NCBI RefSeq assembly: GCF_000213785.1
Contig: NC_015557.1
Location: forward strand, 620,001 to 684,000
DNA: 64,000 nt
From: Hydrogenobaculum sp. 3684
GTDB lineage: Bacteria > Aquificota > Aquificia > Aquificales > Aquificaceae
Reading direction: 5' to 3'
Shown piece after piece: positions 23,031-31,246 of this stretch (the first letter of the stretch is position 1; every line of letters begins with the position of its first letter). The notes beneath the pieces were generated by a model. The model saw nothing but the letters and a program-made list of their open reading frames with translations. It did not search any database and was not told where the DNA came from. The position numbers were made by a program, and so were the translations under genes.

Positions 23031-25138
23031 AAACACTTGATGTAAAGCATAAGACTTACGGTAGAATAAGGGTAAATTCTTTTTATCTAAAATACCTTGA
23101 TGTATCCAAGGAAACTATAGAAGAGTTTATAAAATCCCAAGATGGGATCATAGATGCCAAGTTAAACAAAACCACTGGTAGCCTATCGATATCTTACGAT
23201 CCAAACAAAATATATATAGAAGAGTTTTTAGAGCTTATAAACAACACTCCTATTGACGTTATACTTGGTATATTAAAATCTTACAAAACAAAACCAAAAC
23301 CAAAAGAAGAAAACCCGTCTAAACTTAGAATGTTATTGGGAGTGGTAGGAGGGTTGCTTTCTTTGACACCAATTTTCCCAAATCCATTTGTTAAAGCCAT
23401 TACCATATTTGGTTCAATACCCTCTTTTAAAAGCGCCATAACAAATCTTCTACAGGGTAGGCTTTCATATCAGCTTTTAGACTCTTTAGCCCTTGGAATC
23501 ACTATCCAAAGAAATATGCTTTTATCATCCAACATAATGAATCTCTTCATAGGATTAGGAGATTACCTTGAGGATAAATTAAATCAAAAAGCTAGAGCTT
23601 CTATAGAAGATTTACTAAATGTAGATGGTGAGACCGCTTATATAGAGAAAGATGGCACAAAGATAGAGGTGCCTATAGAAGAGATATCTATAGGAGATAT
23701 AGTAGTTGTCTACGCTGGTGGTAGAATACCAGTAGACGGCATAGTGAATGAAGGCAAAGCGGTTGTAAACGAATCAGTGCTAACCGGAGAAGATAAACCT
23801 GTTTTAAAAGAGGTTGGTGCTAAAGTATATGCTGGCACAAACGTTGTAGACGGAAAAATATATATAAGAGTGGAACAAAAAGGCGCAGATACTGTCATAT
23901 CAAAAATTGCCCATATGGTAGAGTCCTATATGGATCAAAAACCAGCCATCTACGATAGGTTCAACAAACTAGCCGATGCCACTGTACTACCTATATTGAG
24001 CATAGGCTTAGCAAACCAGCTTATAACAAGAAACTTAGCCAAGACCTCCAGCATACTTACCATAGATTACAACACAAACTTAAGAGTATCTATACCTATA
24101 GCCATAGCTTCTTCTATATCAAAAGCCTCTACCCATGGTATCCTCATAAAAGGAGGGAGATCCTTAGAGGCTATGTCTAAGATTCAGTATATAGTTATGG
24201 ATAAAACCGGCACTATTACAAAAGGAGAGCCCGTTATAACAGATTTAATACCTTTAGAAGATAGCCTAAACCAAGAAGAGCTTCTTAGAATAGCTGCTTC
24301 ATTGGAGCAAAGACTAAAGCACCCAATAGCTGAGGCTATAGTTAATTTGGCAAAAGAGAAAAGCTTAGAGCTTTATGAAAGAGAAGATTCTGATTACGAT
24401 ATAGGACTTGGTATATCTGCAAAGCTATTACAGGGGCAAGATACTTTACACGAGTATAAGTTTGGGTCCTCTCGTTATATGGCAAATCACAAGATATCTA
24501 TAACAAAACACATAAAAGATATAGCAAGACAGAAGCACGATGAGGGTAAAACGGTTTTATACCTTGCCAAAGATAAGAAAATCATAGGTCTTATAGCTTT
24601 TAAAGATATGATAAGAGAAGAAGCTAAAGACGTGATAAAAAAATTAAAAGATATCGGCATAAAACTCATGATGCTTACCGGAGACAACGAAGAAGTGGCT
24701 CAAGCTATAGCTAAAGAAGTAGGCATAGAAGAGTTCCGAGCAAGAGTATCTCCAGAAGAAAAGGCCAAATACGTTGAAAAGCTCAAGAAAGAAGGATACA
24801 AGGTAGCCATGGTGGGAGATGGGGTAAACGATTCTGTGGCATTATCGGCAGCGGATGTTGGTATTGCTATGGGAGATGGCTCTCAAGTGGCCATAGATGT
24901 GGCTGATGTGGTGCTTGTGAAAGAAGATTTAAATCTCATCTACAAAGCTATAAAACTATCAAAAGACACTATGAGGGTAGTGGACAACAACATAAAGTTT
25001 AATTTTACTGTAAATACCCTTGGTATGGCTATGGCTATATTAGGTAGCGGGAATCCAGCTTTCTCAGTAATGATAAATAACGGCTCTACCATACTATCCG
25101 CTTTATACTCTATTACGCCGGATATAGAAAATGGATGA
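23027..25138 (+). CDS. P1B-like P-type ATPase with an atypical ion site
   Basis: A 703-residue cation-pumping ATPase. The core motifs are intact: SVLTGEDKP (A domain, about 250), the phosphorylated Asp in DKTGTITKG (about 391), the P1B-specific HP pair in RLKHPIAEA (about 428), MLTGDN, and GDGVNDSVAL (about 597). Residues 1-75 form an HMA-like domain with no CxxC. The helix that in P1B pumps carries CPC, or a Cys in DYSCxxKLxxPI-type enzymes, reads TIDYNTNLRVSIPIA and has no cysteine, so the substrate cannot be read by analogy. It follows two HMA-like and two small membrane proteins and overlaps a CDF-like gene by 8 nt. Mn, Mg, Co or another ion are possible. Confidence 0.88.
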   Translation: MKTLDVKHKTYGRIRVNSFYLKYLDVSKETIEEFIKSQDGIIDAKLNKTTGSLSISYDPNKIYIEEFLELINNTPIDVILGILKSYKTKPKPKEENPSKLRMLLGVVGGLLSLTPIFPNPFVKAITIFGSIPSFKSAITNLLQGRLSYQLLDSLALGITIQRNMLLSSNIMNLFIGLGDYLEDKLNQKARASIEDLLNVDGETAYIEKDGTKIEVPIEEISIGDIVVVYAGGRIPVDGIVNEGKAVVNESVLTGEDKPVLKEVGAKVYAGTNVVDGKIYIRVEQKGADTVISKIAHMVESYMDQKPAIYDRFNKLADATVLPILSIGLANQLITRNLAKTSSILTIDYNTNLRVSIPIAIASSISKASTHGILIKGGRSLEAMSKIQYIVMDKTGTITKGEPVITDLIPLEDSLNQEELLRIAASLEQRLKHPIAEAIVNLAKEKSLELYEREDSDYDIGLGISAKLLQGQDTLHEYKFGSSRYMANHKISITKHIKDIARQKHDEGKTVLYLAKDKKIIGLIAFKDMIREEAKDVIKKLKDIGIKLMMLTGDNEEVAQAIAKEVGIEEFRARVSPEEKAKYVEKLKKEGYKVAMVGDGVNDSVALSAADVGIAMGDGSQVAIDVADVVLVKEDLNLIYKAIKLSKDTMRVVDNNIKFNFTVNTLGMAMAILGSGNPAFSVMINNGSTILSALYSITPDIENG

Positions 25139-25991
25139 AAAAAATCTTGGGAGAGGGCTTTATTTTGTCTTTACTATAACGTTTTTAGATTTTCTTTTAG
25201 AAGTTTATTATGGTTATGCTTTTAACAGCTTAGCGCTTCTTTCTGATGCAGTTTATATGTTTATGGATCTATCGGGGCAGGCTTTGGCGATTTTTGCTAT
25301 GTATTTGTCCAAAAAGCCTCCGAATCCCAAAAGGACCTTTGGATACTATAGAGTTGAGATACTATCGGCTTTATTTAACGGCATAACTGCGGGATTTTTC
25401 CTAATAATGATATTTCTACACGCGTTCAAAAGGCTTTTGCATCCTGAGCCTGTAAACGCTGGAGGCGTTTTCTGGATATCTATTTTGGGTCTTATAGTAA
25501 ACATAATTGGTATAGTGATACTTTATATTGGCTCAAGACACAGTCTTAATATAGCGGGGGCTTTTTTAAGGGTATTGATGGACGGGCTTAGTTCTGTGGG
25601 TGTTATAGCATCGTCTGTTTTAATAGAGCTTACTGGAAATTACATATTTGACCCAATAATGAGTATATTGGTAGGTCTTAGTGTTATATATCCTATCTAC
25701 AAAGTATTGGCTAAATCTATAGATATTTTAATGGAATCTTCCCCAGAGTACGTAAATTTAGAAGAGTTAGAAAGCTTTATAAGAAAGCATTTCCCAGAGA
25801 TAATGATTAAATCTATACACGTTTGGAGTCTTGTGCCCGGTAAAAATATAATGTATGCTAGATTAAGAGAACAAGACTTGGAAGCTTTAGAAAATACACC
25901 TTTAAAAGAGATAAGAGAGAAGATAAGGACTATGAAAAAAGAGCTAAAAGAAAAGTTTGGTTTTGAGAGGGTGGTGATAGAGCTTTACTAA
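25131..25991 (+). CDS. Cation diffusion facilitator family protein with altered metal site
   Basis: A 286-residue CDF/CzcD-type protein with six predicted helices and a C-terminal cytoplasmic domain (from about residue 200) of the usual alpha-beta fold. The family motifs LLSDAVYMFMD and FGYYRVEILSALFNG are clear. In zinc-type CDFs the transport site is two HxxxD pairs. Here the positions read YMFMD and RVLMD, so both histidines are replaced, by Tyr and Arg. It may carry another ion, or act as a regulator of the adjacent ATPase. It overlaps the ATPase gene by 8 nt and precedes the OlsB-like gene by 20 nt. Confidence 0.85.
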   Translation: MDEKNLGRGLYFVFTITFLDFLLEVYYGYAFNSLALLSDAVYMFMDLSGQALAIFAMYLSKKPPNPKRTFGYYRVEILSALFNGITAGFFLIMIFLHAFKRLLHPEPVNAGGVFWISILGLIVNIIGIVILYIGSRHSLNIAGAFLRVLMDGLSSVGVIASSVLIELTGNYIFDPIMSILVGLSVIYPIYKVLAKSIDILMESSPEYVNLEELESFIRKHFPEIMIKSIHVWSLVPGKNIMYARLREQDLEALENTPLKEIREKIRTMKKELKEKFGFERVVIELY

Positions 25992-26011
25992 AGGCACCAA
26001 AGGAGGTTGGT

Positions 26012-26812
26012 ATGATAGGGACACTATCGCAAAAAACTTATGGTTTTCGTTTAAAAGCTTTTAAACCAAAAATTAGCTTTAGATTTGAAGTAGGAAGTTT
26101 TACTGTAAAGACTGCCCAAAACTCTAGAGAGTTAAGAAAAGCCCTTGAGTTAAGACATAGAGTATTTTATCAAGAGCTTCTAAACAAAAGCAAACTCTTT
26201 AGAATAGATATAGACAAATTTGACTTTATAGCAGACCACATTATCATAATAGACAACAAAACCCAAGACGTTGTAGGTACTTATAGGATTATATCCTCTA
26301 GTTTTAGCAACAAGTTTTATTCGGAAACCGAATTTGATATATCTAGTTTAAAGCTTTTAAAAGCCACAAAATTAGAAATAGGAAGAGCAAGCGTACATAA
26401 AGACTATAGAAGCGGTGCCATCATAGCCCTTCTTTGGAAAGGCATAGCATATTATGCTAAATTAGTGGATGCTAAGTATGTATTTGGATGTTCAAGTGTC
26501 CAAACAGAAAATATATTTGAGATAGTGTTTGCCTACAAATATTTAAAACAGTTTGAAAACAAAATGGTATTTCCGTTGCCAGATTTTCGCATAAAAAACT
26601 TTGAAAACTATGTAAAGACTGTTGATGCTGTAAATATGGATATAAACAGCTTAAAAACGTTTGTACCTTCTCTTATTCAAAGCTATTTGAAAGCTGGTGC
26701 TGTTATATGCGGTGAACCTGCTTTTGATAGGCATTTTAAGTGTGCTGATTTTATAACTCTCCTTGATGCTGACAATCTCAATATTTCTTTCAACAGAAGA
26801 TTCAAATCATAA
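26012..26812 (+). CDS. olsB: OlsB-like ornithine N-acyltransferase (GNAT fold)
   Basis: A 266-residue GNAT-type acyltransferase. The order of motifs fits OlsB: LELRHRVFYQELL, DIDKFDFIADHIIIID, VVGTYRI, FYSETEFDIS, LEIGRASVHKDYR, ALLWKGIAYYAK, YVFGCSSV, and then LIQSYLKAGAVICGEPAFD. OlsB joins a 3-hydroxyacyl-ACP to ornithine to make lyso-ornithine lipid, the first step of a phosphorus-free membrane lipid that many bacteria make under phosphate limitation. It is the last intact gene of a Pho-box-driven operon, with AAAGGAGG before its start. An OlsA-like acyltransferase lies at 6367. A related long-chain N-acyl amino acid synthase is the main alternative. Confidence 0.8.
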   Translation: MIGTLSQKTYGFRLKAFKPKISFRFEVGSFTVKTAQNSRELRKALELRHRVFYQELLNKSKLFRIDIDKFDFIADHIIIIDNKTQDVVGTYRIISSSFSNKFYSETEFDISSLKLLKATKLEIGRASVHKDYRSGAIIALLWKGIAYYAKLVDAKYVFGCSSVQTENIFEIVFAYKYLKQFENKMVFPLPDFRIKNFENYVKTVDAVNMDINSLKTFVPSLIQSYLKAGAVICGEPAFDRHFKCADFITLLDADNLNISFNRRFKS

Positions 26813-26859
26813 ATTAAACACAAAAATAGCTTTAGGCTACATCTTGTGGAGGTTTAACA

Positions 26860-27126
26860 ATGAATATATTTTTAGATATCTTTAGCTTTATCTTGTTTTT
26901 CGGTATACTAACCATCATCTCTCCCCTTCTAGGAAAATATATGGCAGATATATATGAAGGTCGTTTGTATCTGTTTTTAAAACCTATAAGATATGTAGAA
27001 AAAACTATCTATAAAATACTTGGTATAGATGAATCCAAAGAGATGAACTGGAAAGAGTATCTTTATGCTTTGTTATCCTTGAGACTTGTCAATAATTTTG
27101 TGTCTCATAACAGAATCTCCTGTTGA
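26860..27126 (+). pseudogene. kdpA: Truncated kdpA (N-terminal fragment)
   Basis: An 88-codon frame with a good ribosome site (GGAGG). It starts like the K+-translocating subunit KdpA: a first membrane helix, then LLGKYMADIYEGR, VEKTIYKILGIDESKEMNWK and EYLYALLSL. Intact KdpA has about 550-600 residues; here the similarity ends near residue 77, followed by a short unrelated tail and a stop. None of the selectivity-filter loops remain, so this cannot be a working transporter. Confidence 0.8.
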
Positions 27127-27387
27127 ATATTTGCAAAACTTCATATGAGGACCCTTTGAATGTAGGAACGGGCTTATTCCACTTATTGTTCTTTAAAACA
27201 TCTCTCTGAACAAGGATATTTATCTCAAGAATCTCAACAGAGCGGTTGGACCGCATTTTACTATGGCGTGGCAGATTTGATAAAGTGTTTAAGTTTAAGA
27301 CACATAAATATTTTAACTACCTAGCTTAGCAGAAAACTGCTTAGAATAAACTCAAAAGAAGAATGTATATCTATTACCATAAGATAC
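27127..27387 (+). other. Degenerate DNA between kdpA and kdpD fragments
   Basis: No complete gene is visible. One short frame reads SEQGYLSQESQQSGWTAFYY, continues with GVADLIKCLSL and soon stops. It does not match KdpA, KdpB, KdpC or KdpD that I can recognise, so it may be a piece of another decayed gene captured when the kdp locus was deleted. No inverted repeats or transposase motifs are obvious. Confidence 0.4.
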
Positions 27388-27711
27388 GTGAAGATGTTCG
27401 TAGAAGATATGGCGATATTTTTAAAAGCCAAAGATAGCATACATATGGAAGCTTTAACAAAGAATATAGACATAAACGACCGGGTTAAAACAATAGTCCA
27501 ATGGTGTATAAAAAATAAAAAACCAGCTGGGTTTTCTACACAAACGTTTTCCGAAGATCCTTATTTTTACATACCGCTCATTTATAAAGATGATGTATAC
27601 GGCGTAATGATTTTTGATATGTCTAAAAGCAAAGAAACAAATTATGAAACCATATCTATCTTAGAAACCATAGCAGACTTATTTACCGCCAGTATAGTAA
27701 AATATGTGTAA
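27388..27711 (+). pseudogene. kdpD: KdpD fragment (GAF-like sensor region only)
   Basis: A 107-residue frame starting at GTG. The segment IVQWCIKNKKPAGFSTQTF followed by FYIPLIYKDDVYGVMIFD corresponds to the GAF-like region of the sensor kinase KdpD (consensus AVAxWxxxxGxPAGxGTxTL...YxPL...GVL). The N-terminal UspA-like part, the four membrane helices and the C-terminal histidine kinase are all missing. With the kdpA fragment upstream it marks a deleted kdp operon. The reading frame is still open, so a small cytoplasmic protein might persist, but it could not signal as KdpD does. Confidence 0.7.
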
Positions 27712-27713
27712 AA

Positions 27714-28427
27714 CTATTGGTTTAAAGCTGTTAGTGTAGTAGGTACGTTGTTGACAGTACAACTAAGATAACTGTAATCACCGCCAGTACTTGATACTGT
27801 GCACAAAAGACCTAAAGAGTTAAAAGCGTTTGATACAGCTTGAACATATTCATTTGGTATTTGGCTTGTAAGAATTGTAAAAGATGTACTATTAGAAATA
27901 TAAGACCATGTGGCAGCCCAAGGTCCTATAAAATGGAGCAAAGCGCAACAATTGGCAGGGTTTGATGGAGGATGTGAGTTCCAATCACATGTAGTCTGTG
28001 GCATACTTGTGCCTTGAGCGCCGTTTAAACTTGACCATGAGTTTCCGTCCGTACAACTAATCTGCGGATATGCCCCCAATACATCATAATAATCTTTTAA
28101 GCCTAAAACAAAAGTCCTTGCTTTGTAAGCATAATTTTGCTCGTTAGTAGTAGCGTGTATAGTCCTATATCCTATAAACACTGCTCCCAAAAATATACTA
28201 ACTATAGTAAGCACCAACAAAAGCTCTATGATAGAAAAGGCCAGTGGCCTGAAAGGCTTATTCAGATGCATATCCTTTGAAAGCAAAAGTGGCCTCGCGA
28301 GAGGCTTATTAGGATGCATTTTAGTTGAACCAGATAATGGCCTCGCAAGAGGCTTATTCAGATGCATGTAATCTGAAGAAGATAGTGGCCTCGCGAGAGA
28401 TTTAACTCCTAGTTTATAGCTTTTCAT
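27714..28427 (-). CDS. Type IV pilin-like protein with a repeat-expanded leader
   Basis: A 237-residue prepilin. The processing region is RPLAFSIIELLLVLTIVSIF, with a likely cut between Ala and Phe and the conserved Glu at mature position 5, followed by a globular domain with several cysteine pairs. Before this motif lie about 64 residues made of 16-residue repeats of the form LARPLxxSxxMHxNKP, encoded by 48-bp tandem units. The first ATG is preceded by TATAAT 9 nt upstream with no Shine-Dalgarno sequence. A shorter product from the last repeat Met (MHLNKPFRPLA) would have a normal 11-residue leader. It is divergent from the secretion cluster and probably provides its major pilin. Confidence 0.8.
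   Translation of the reverse strand: MKSYKLGVKSLARPLSSSDYMHLNKPLARPLSGSTKMHPNKPLARPLLLSKDMHLNKPFRPLAFSIIELLLVLTIVSIFLGAVFIGYRTIHATTNEQNYAYKARTFVLGLKDYYDVLGAYPQISCTDGNSWSSLNGAQGTSMPQTTCDWNSHPPSNPANCCALLHFIGPWAATWSYISNSTSFTILTSQIPNEYVQAVSNAFNSLGLLCTVSSTGGDYSYLSCTVNNVPTTLTALNQ
28246..28400 (-). repeat. 48-bp tandem repeats inside the pilin leader
   Basis: The element GGCCTCGCGAGAGGCTTATT or close variants starts at 28291, 28339 and 28387, exactly 48 bp apart, with a more diverged copy at 28246. Each unit carries a palindrome (GCCTCGCGAGAGGC) and encodes 16 residues including one Met. The period is a multiple of 3, so expansion keeps the frame. Confidence 0.85.
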
Positions 28428-28482
28428 ACAAATAATATTATAAGCCTGAAAAAAAATTTTGTTGTGTGCGATAATATAATAT

Positions 28483-29166
28483 ATGAAATTTGGGAGATAT
28501 TATTTTATATTGTTATGTTTGATATTTGCCTCTTCCATCTCATACTCTCTTGATATAAACTCTCTTGATAGTGTAAGTAGGAATATATTCAAAAAAGGCT
28601 TTTTCCTGGGATGGCAAATGAGAAAAAGAGAAAATATATGCGGATCTTATGTAATTCCATCTGGATGGTGGGTTTACATGGATTCATCAGATCTAAGTTC
28701 ATATAAAATAGGCTATTATAAGTTTATAGCTATGAGAAATGGCCTTACACCTCTTGATGGTATAGGTGATGTTGTATTTGGAGTTTTTGATAGCCAAGAA
28801 GATGCTGATCATGCAAAAGAACTGCTTCAAAAAGATGGAGTAAAAGGTGTTATACGGGTAGATTATAAACCCGCGGAAGCTGTCATAAACCCATGTGTAA
28901 ATTCTGATTTAAACTACGGCAAGACGCATCTTGACAAAACGCTTTATTTTATGAAGATGGCTTTGTATGAAGCTAAAAGCATAGTAAATCCATCCGTAAA
29001 CAAGAAGGCACTCATACACGATATAACTACAGTAATTTTAGGTCTTGAAAAAGTAGGGGCTAAAACAGAAACCCAAGATATATATAAAAAGGAAAACTTA
29101 AACACCATAAAAGTGCCATACGATTATCAAAATCTTATAGAACAAGCGAAGTCATGGGCAAAATAA
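28483..29166 (+). CDS. Secreted hypothetical protein, first gene of pilus/secretion cluster
   Basis: A 227-residue exported protein with a signal peptide (MKFGRYYFILLCLIFASSISYS). A central part (about residues 45-130) with a YKFIAMRN...VVFGVFDSQEDADHAKELL pattern resembles SPOR-like beta-alpha repeats. The C-terminal part is helical. It overlaps the next gene by 13 nt and heads the secretin operon, so it is likely a periplasmic accessory, in the position PilL takes in some type IVb pilus operons. No Shine-Dalgarno sequence is seen; a GATAAT box 7 nt before the ATG suggests a leaderless message. Confidence 0.7.
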   Translation: MKFGRYYFILLCLIFASSISYSLDINSLDSVSRNIFKKGFFLGWQMRKRENICGSYVIPSGWWVYMDSSDLSSYKIGYYKFIAMRNGLTPLDGIGDVVFGVFDSQEDADHAKELLQKDGVKGVIRVDYKPAEAVINPCVNSDLNYGKTHLDKTLYFMKMALYEAKSIVNPSVNKKALIHDITTVILGLEKVGAKTETQDIYKKENLNTIKVPYDYQNLIEQAKSWAK

Positions 29167-29780
29167 TATTTTTACTTTTGGTATTTATATTCCCTTGCTT
29201 AACTATGGCAGAAAATGAATACCAACACAAAATTACATTTAAAGATATAATAGAATCTCAAATAGGTATTATAAAAAAGGTGGTAGATTTGAACAAAAAA
29301 ACAAAGGAACTAAGTCAAAATCTAGAAGAAGAAAAAAAGAAGGTAAGAAACTTAGAGCAAAATGTTAGAAAATTACAAGAACAACAACAACTACTTTCTA
29401 AAAATCTTGAAAAATTAAAACAAGAAGTAAAAGCTATAAAGCTTGAAAATTCTATAAATGGTCTTGTGGTAGAAAATGAAAACACTAAAAAATCCGTAGG
29501 TTTTGACAAACCTCAAAGAAGAAAAACAGCCAAAGAGTTTATCACAAATGGGACTGAAAACGTATATTTTTGCGTAGACTCGGTGTCTTATATTCATAAA
29601 TATCCATCTATAAAATCTGTCGCTATAGGCGCTTCTTATAAAGGAGATACGTTGCAGTGTCTCACACCTTGTGGTCTTGAAAGGCATAAATTTTATTGGC
29701 TTCATATACTAAATCTTAGAACGGGTTACAAAGGTTACAGCATATTAAACAGCTCTATAAAAGAAGGTAAGTGTAAATGA
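29154..29780 (+). CDS. Exported coiled-coil protein
   Basis: A 208-residue protein with a signal peptide (MGKIIFLLLVFIFPCLTMAE). A long coiled coil (about residues 35-105, rich in Glu, Lys, Leu and Gln) follows, and then a C-terminal domain of about 75 residues with four cysteines that has an SH3-like look (YIHKYPSIKSVAIGASYKGD). It overlaps both neighbours and is in the secretin operon. It probably spans the periplasm and binds peptidoglycan or the secretin, but the family is not recognised. Confidence 0.7.
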   Translation: MGKIIFLLLVFIFPCLTMAENEYQHKITFKDIIESQIGIIKKVVDLNKKTKELSQNLEEEKKKVRNLEQNVRKLQEQQQLLSKNLEKLKQEVKAIKLENSINGLVVENENTKKSVGFDKPQRRKTAKEFITNGTENVYFCVDSVSYIHKYPSIKSVAIGASYKGDTLQCLTPCGLERHKFYWLHILNLRTGYKGYSILNSSIKEGKCK

Positions 29781-31246
29781 AGAAGTTTTTAGTTTTTTTA
29801 ATCATGGTACTATATGCATATATAGCTTATCCTTATCATCTTATAGGAAATTATCAAGCTCCTCCTAAAAGCCAAAATAACCCTTCTTTACCTGGCTTTG
29901 TTGTAAATCCTCAAGATGCTTTTTTACTCAAGCCTGTTACCTTAAATGTAAAAGATACTCCAATACCACAAGTATTATCTTATCTTTCAGGCATAACACA
30001 AGTACCCATAGAACTAAAAGATAACGTACAAGATAGGGTTAGTTTTTATGGACAAGGCACTTTGAAAAGTATTTTGGATACGTTTTGTGCTTATAACAAT
30101 TTATATTACAAGGTTAAAAACGGGAAAATAATAGTAAGAAGGTACATAAGCGCTGTATTTCAGCTGAATGTGCCAATGACTACCACAAAAGCATACAATT
30201 ACAATATGACATTTGGTCAAAGCGTTACCAATAGCTCCTCTGGCGGTAGTGTACTAGGTGGTACTGCCATAAATCCTATACAAAACACAGGTACAAACAG
30301 CTCTAGTTCAACTTTTAATTTCAACGAAAATTTAGCTCAAAACATTGTGAATCTTATAACACCACTTCTACAAGACAAACGCTCCAAGATATCTTACGAT
30401 CCAAACACAGGCCTTCTTACGTTCTTTGGTTCTATAAACGATTATAAAACTGTAAAATCTATAGTAAATAAGTTAAACAAAGAACTATCAGAACCTATAA
30501 AAATAAGAATAAATATAATAGCTATAAACCTTTTAAACGAATACTCTACTGGTATTAATATTTCAGCTCTATTTCAGCATTTAAAAAACTTAAATCTGTC
30601 TTTAACCGCTCCTATAACACTTACAAATTCATCAAACTCTTTGTTTAAAGCTAGTCTAAGCGGGAGTAATTATAGCGCTCTTTTAAACGCTTTAGAACAA
30701 TATGGTAAAACAAAAAGCATAGATAGTGAAACCTACACCGTGTTACCAAATCAACCTATTGTTTATGCTCCTACCAATACTCAATCTTATATAAGTTCAT
30801 ACAATATATATATTCCTCCAACTGTAGCCGGGGTAGTATCTACTCCAGCTTATATACCAATAGTTTCTTATCTAAATACAGGTACAAGCATTACTATACT
30901 ACCAAGGCTTGCAAACAACAAAAAACTTATGGTAGATGTCTACTATTCTCAAAATACAGCTCAGAATCTAAACACTCAAAATATAACAATAAGTCAAGGA
31001 GTAACTGTTCCTATACAATTTCCTGAGGTTTCGTCTCAAAACTCTGTTTTAACATCTGTTTTAAAACCAGGGCAAACCATAGCCCTTATAAGCTCTGTAT
31101 ATGACCTTAAGAAAAACAATGAAGCTGGTATACCGTTTTTAATAAGAATACCTATTATAAAATACCTTTTTGGCAACACCGATAAATACTCAAATAAGGT
31201 GCAGTTTATTATAACAATAACCTACGAGGGTTTGGGTGAAAGATGA
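29777..31246 (+). CDS. Secretin (type II secretion / type IV pilus outer-membrane channel)
   Basis: A 489-residue secretin with a signal peptide. An N-terminal STN/N0-like domain (about residues 50-120: PVTLNVKDTPIPQVLSYLSG) and one N-domain with KISYDPNTGLLTFFGSINDY come first. The secretin core to the end contains SVLKPGQTIALISSVYDL and the conserved IPFLIRIPIIKYLFGNT, matching the VPxLGxIPxLGxLF motif. It forms the outer-membrane pore through which the pilus or substrates pass. Its size and the operon order fit PilN/BfpB-type (type IVb) secretins, but a T2SS assignment is also possible. Confidence 0.88.
   Translation: MKKFLVFLIMVLYAYIAYPYHLIGNYQAPPKSQNNPSLPGFVVNPQDAFLLKPVTLNVKDTPIPQVLSYLSGITQVPIELKDNVQDRVSFYGQGTLKSILDTFCAYNNLYYKVKNGKIIVRRYISAVFQLNVPMTTTKAYNYNMTFGQSVTNSSSGGSVLGGTAINPIQNTGTNSSSSTFNFNENLAQNIVNLITPLLQDKRSKISYDPNTGLLTFFGSINDYKTVKSIVNKLNKELSEPIKIRINIIAINLLNEYSTGINISALFQHLKNLNLSLTAPITLTNSSNSLFKASLSGSNYSALLNALEQYGKTKSIDSETYTVLPNQPIVYAPTNTQSYISSYNIYIPPTVAGVVSTPAYIPIVSYLNTGTSITILPRLANNKKLMVDVYYSQNTAQNLNTQNITISQGVTVPIQFPEVSSQNSVLTSVLKPGQTIALISSVYDLKKNNEAGIPFLIRIPIIKYLFGNTDKYSNKVQFIITITYEGLGER

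Noticed and set aside
26813-26859. Pho-like box before the kdpA fragment
   Set aside because: Only one TTAAAC half-site is present, without a second repeat at 11 bp or a -10 box 9 nt downstream.
27127-27387. Insertion sequence remnant between kdp fragments
   Set aside because: No transposase motif, terminal inverted repeats or target-site duplication could be seen; described only as degenerate DNA.
28246-28400. 48-bp repeats as a CRISPR-like array
   Set aside because: The units are contiguous and in frame within a pilin gene, with no unique spacers and no cas genes nearby.
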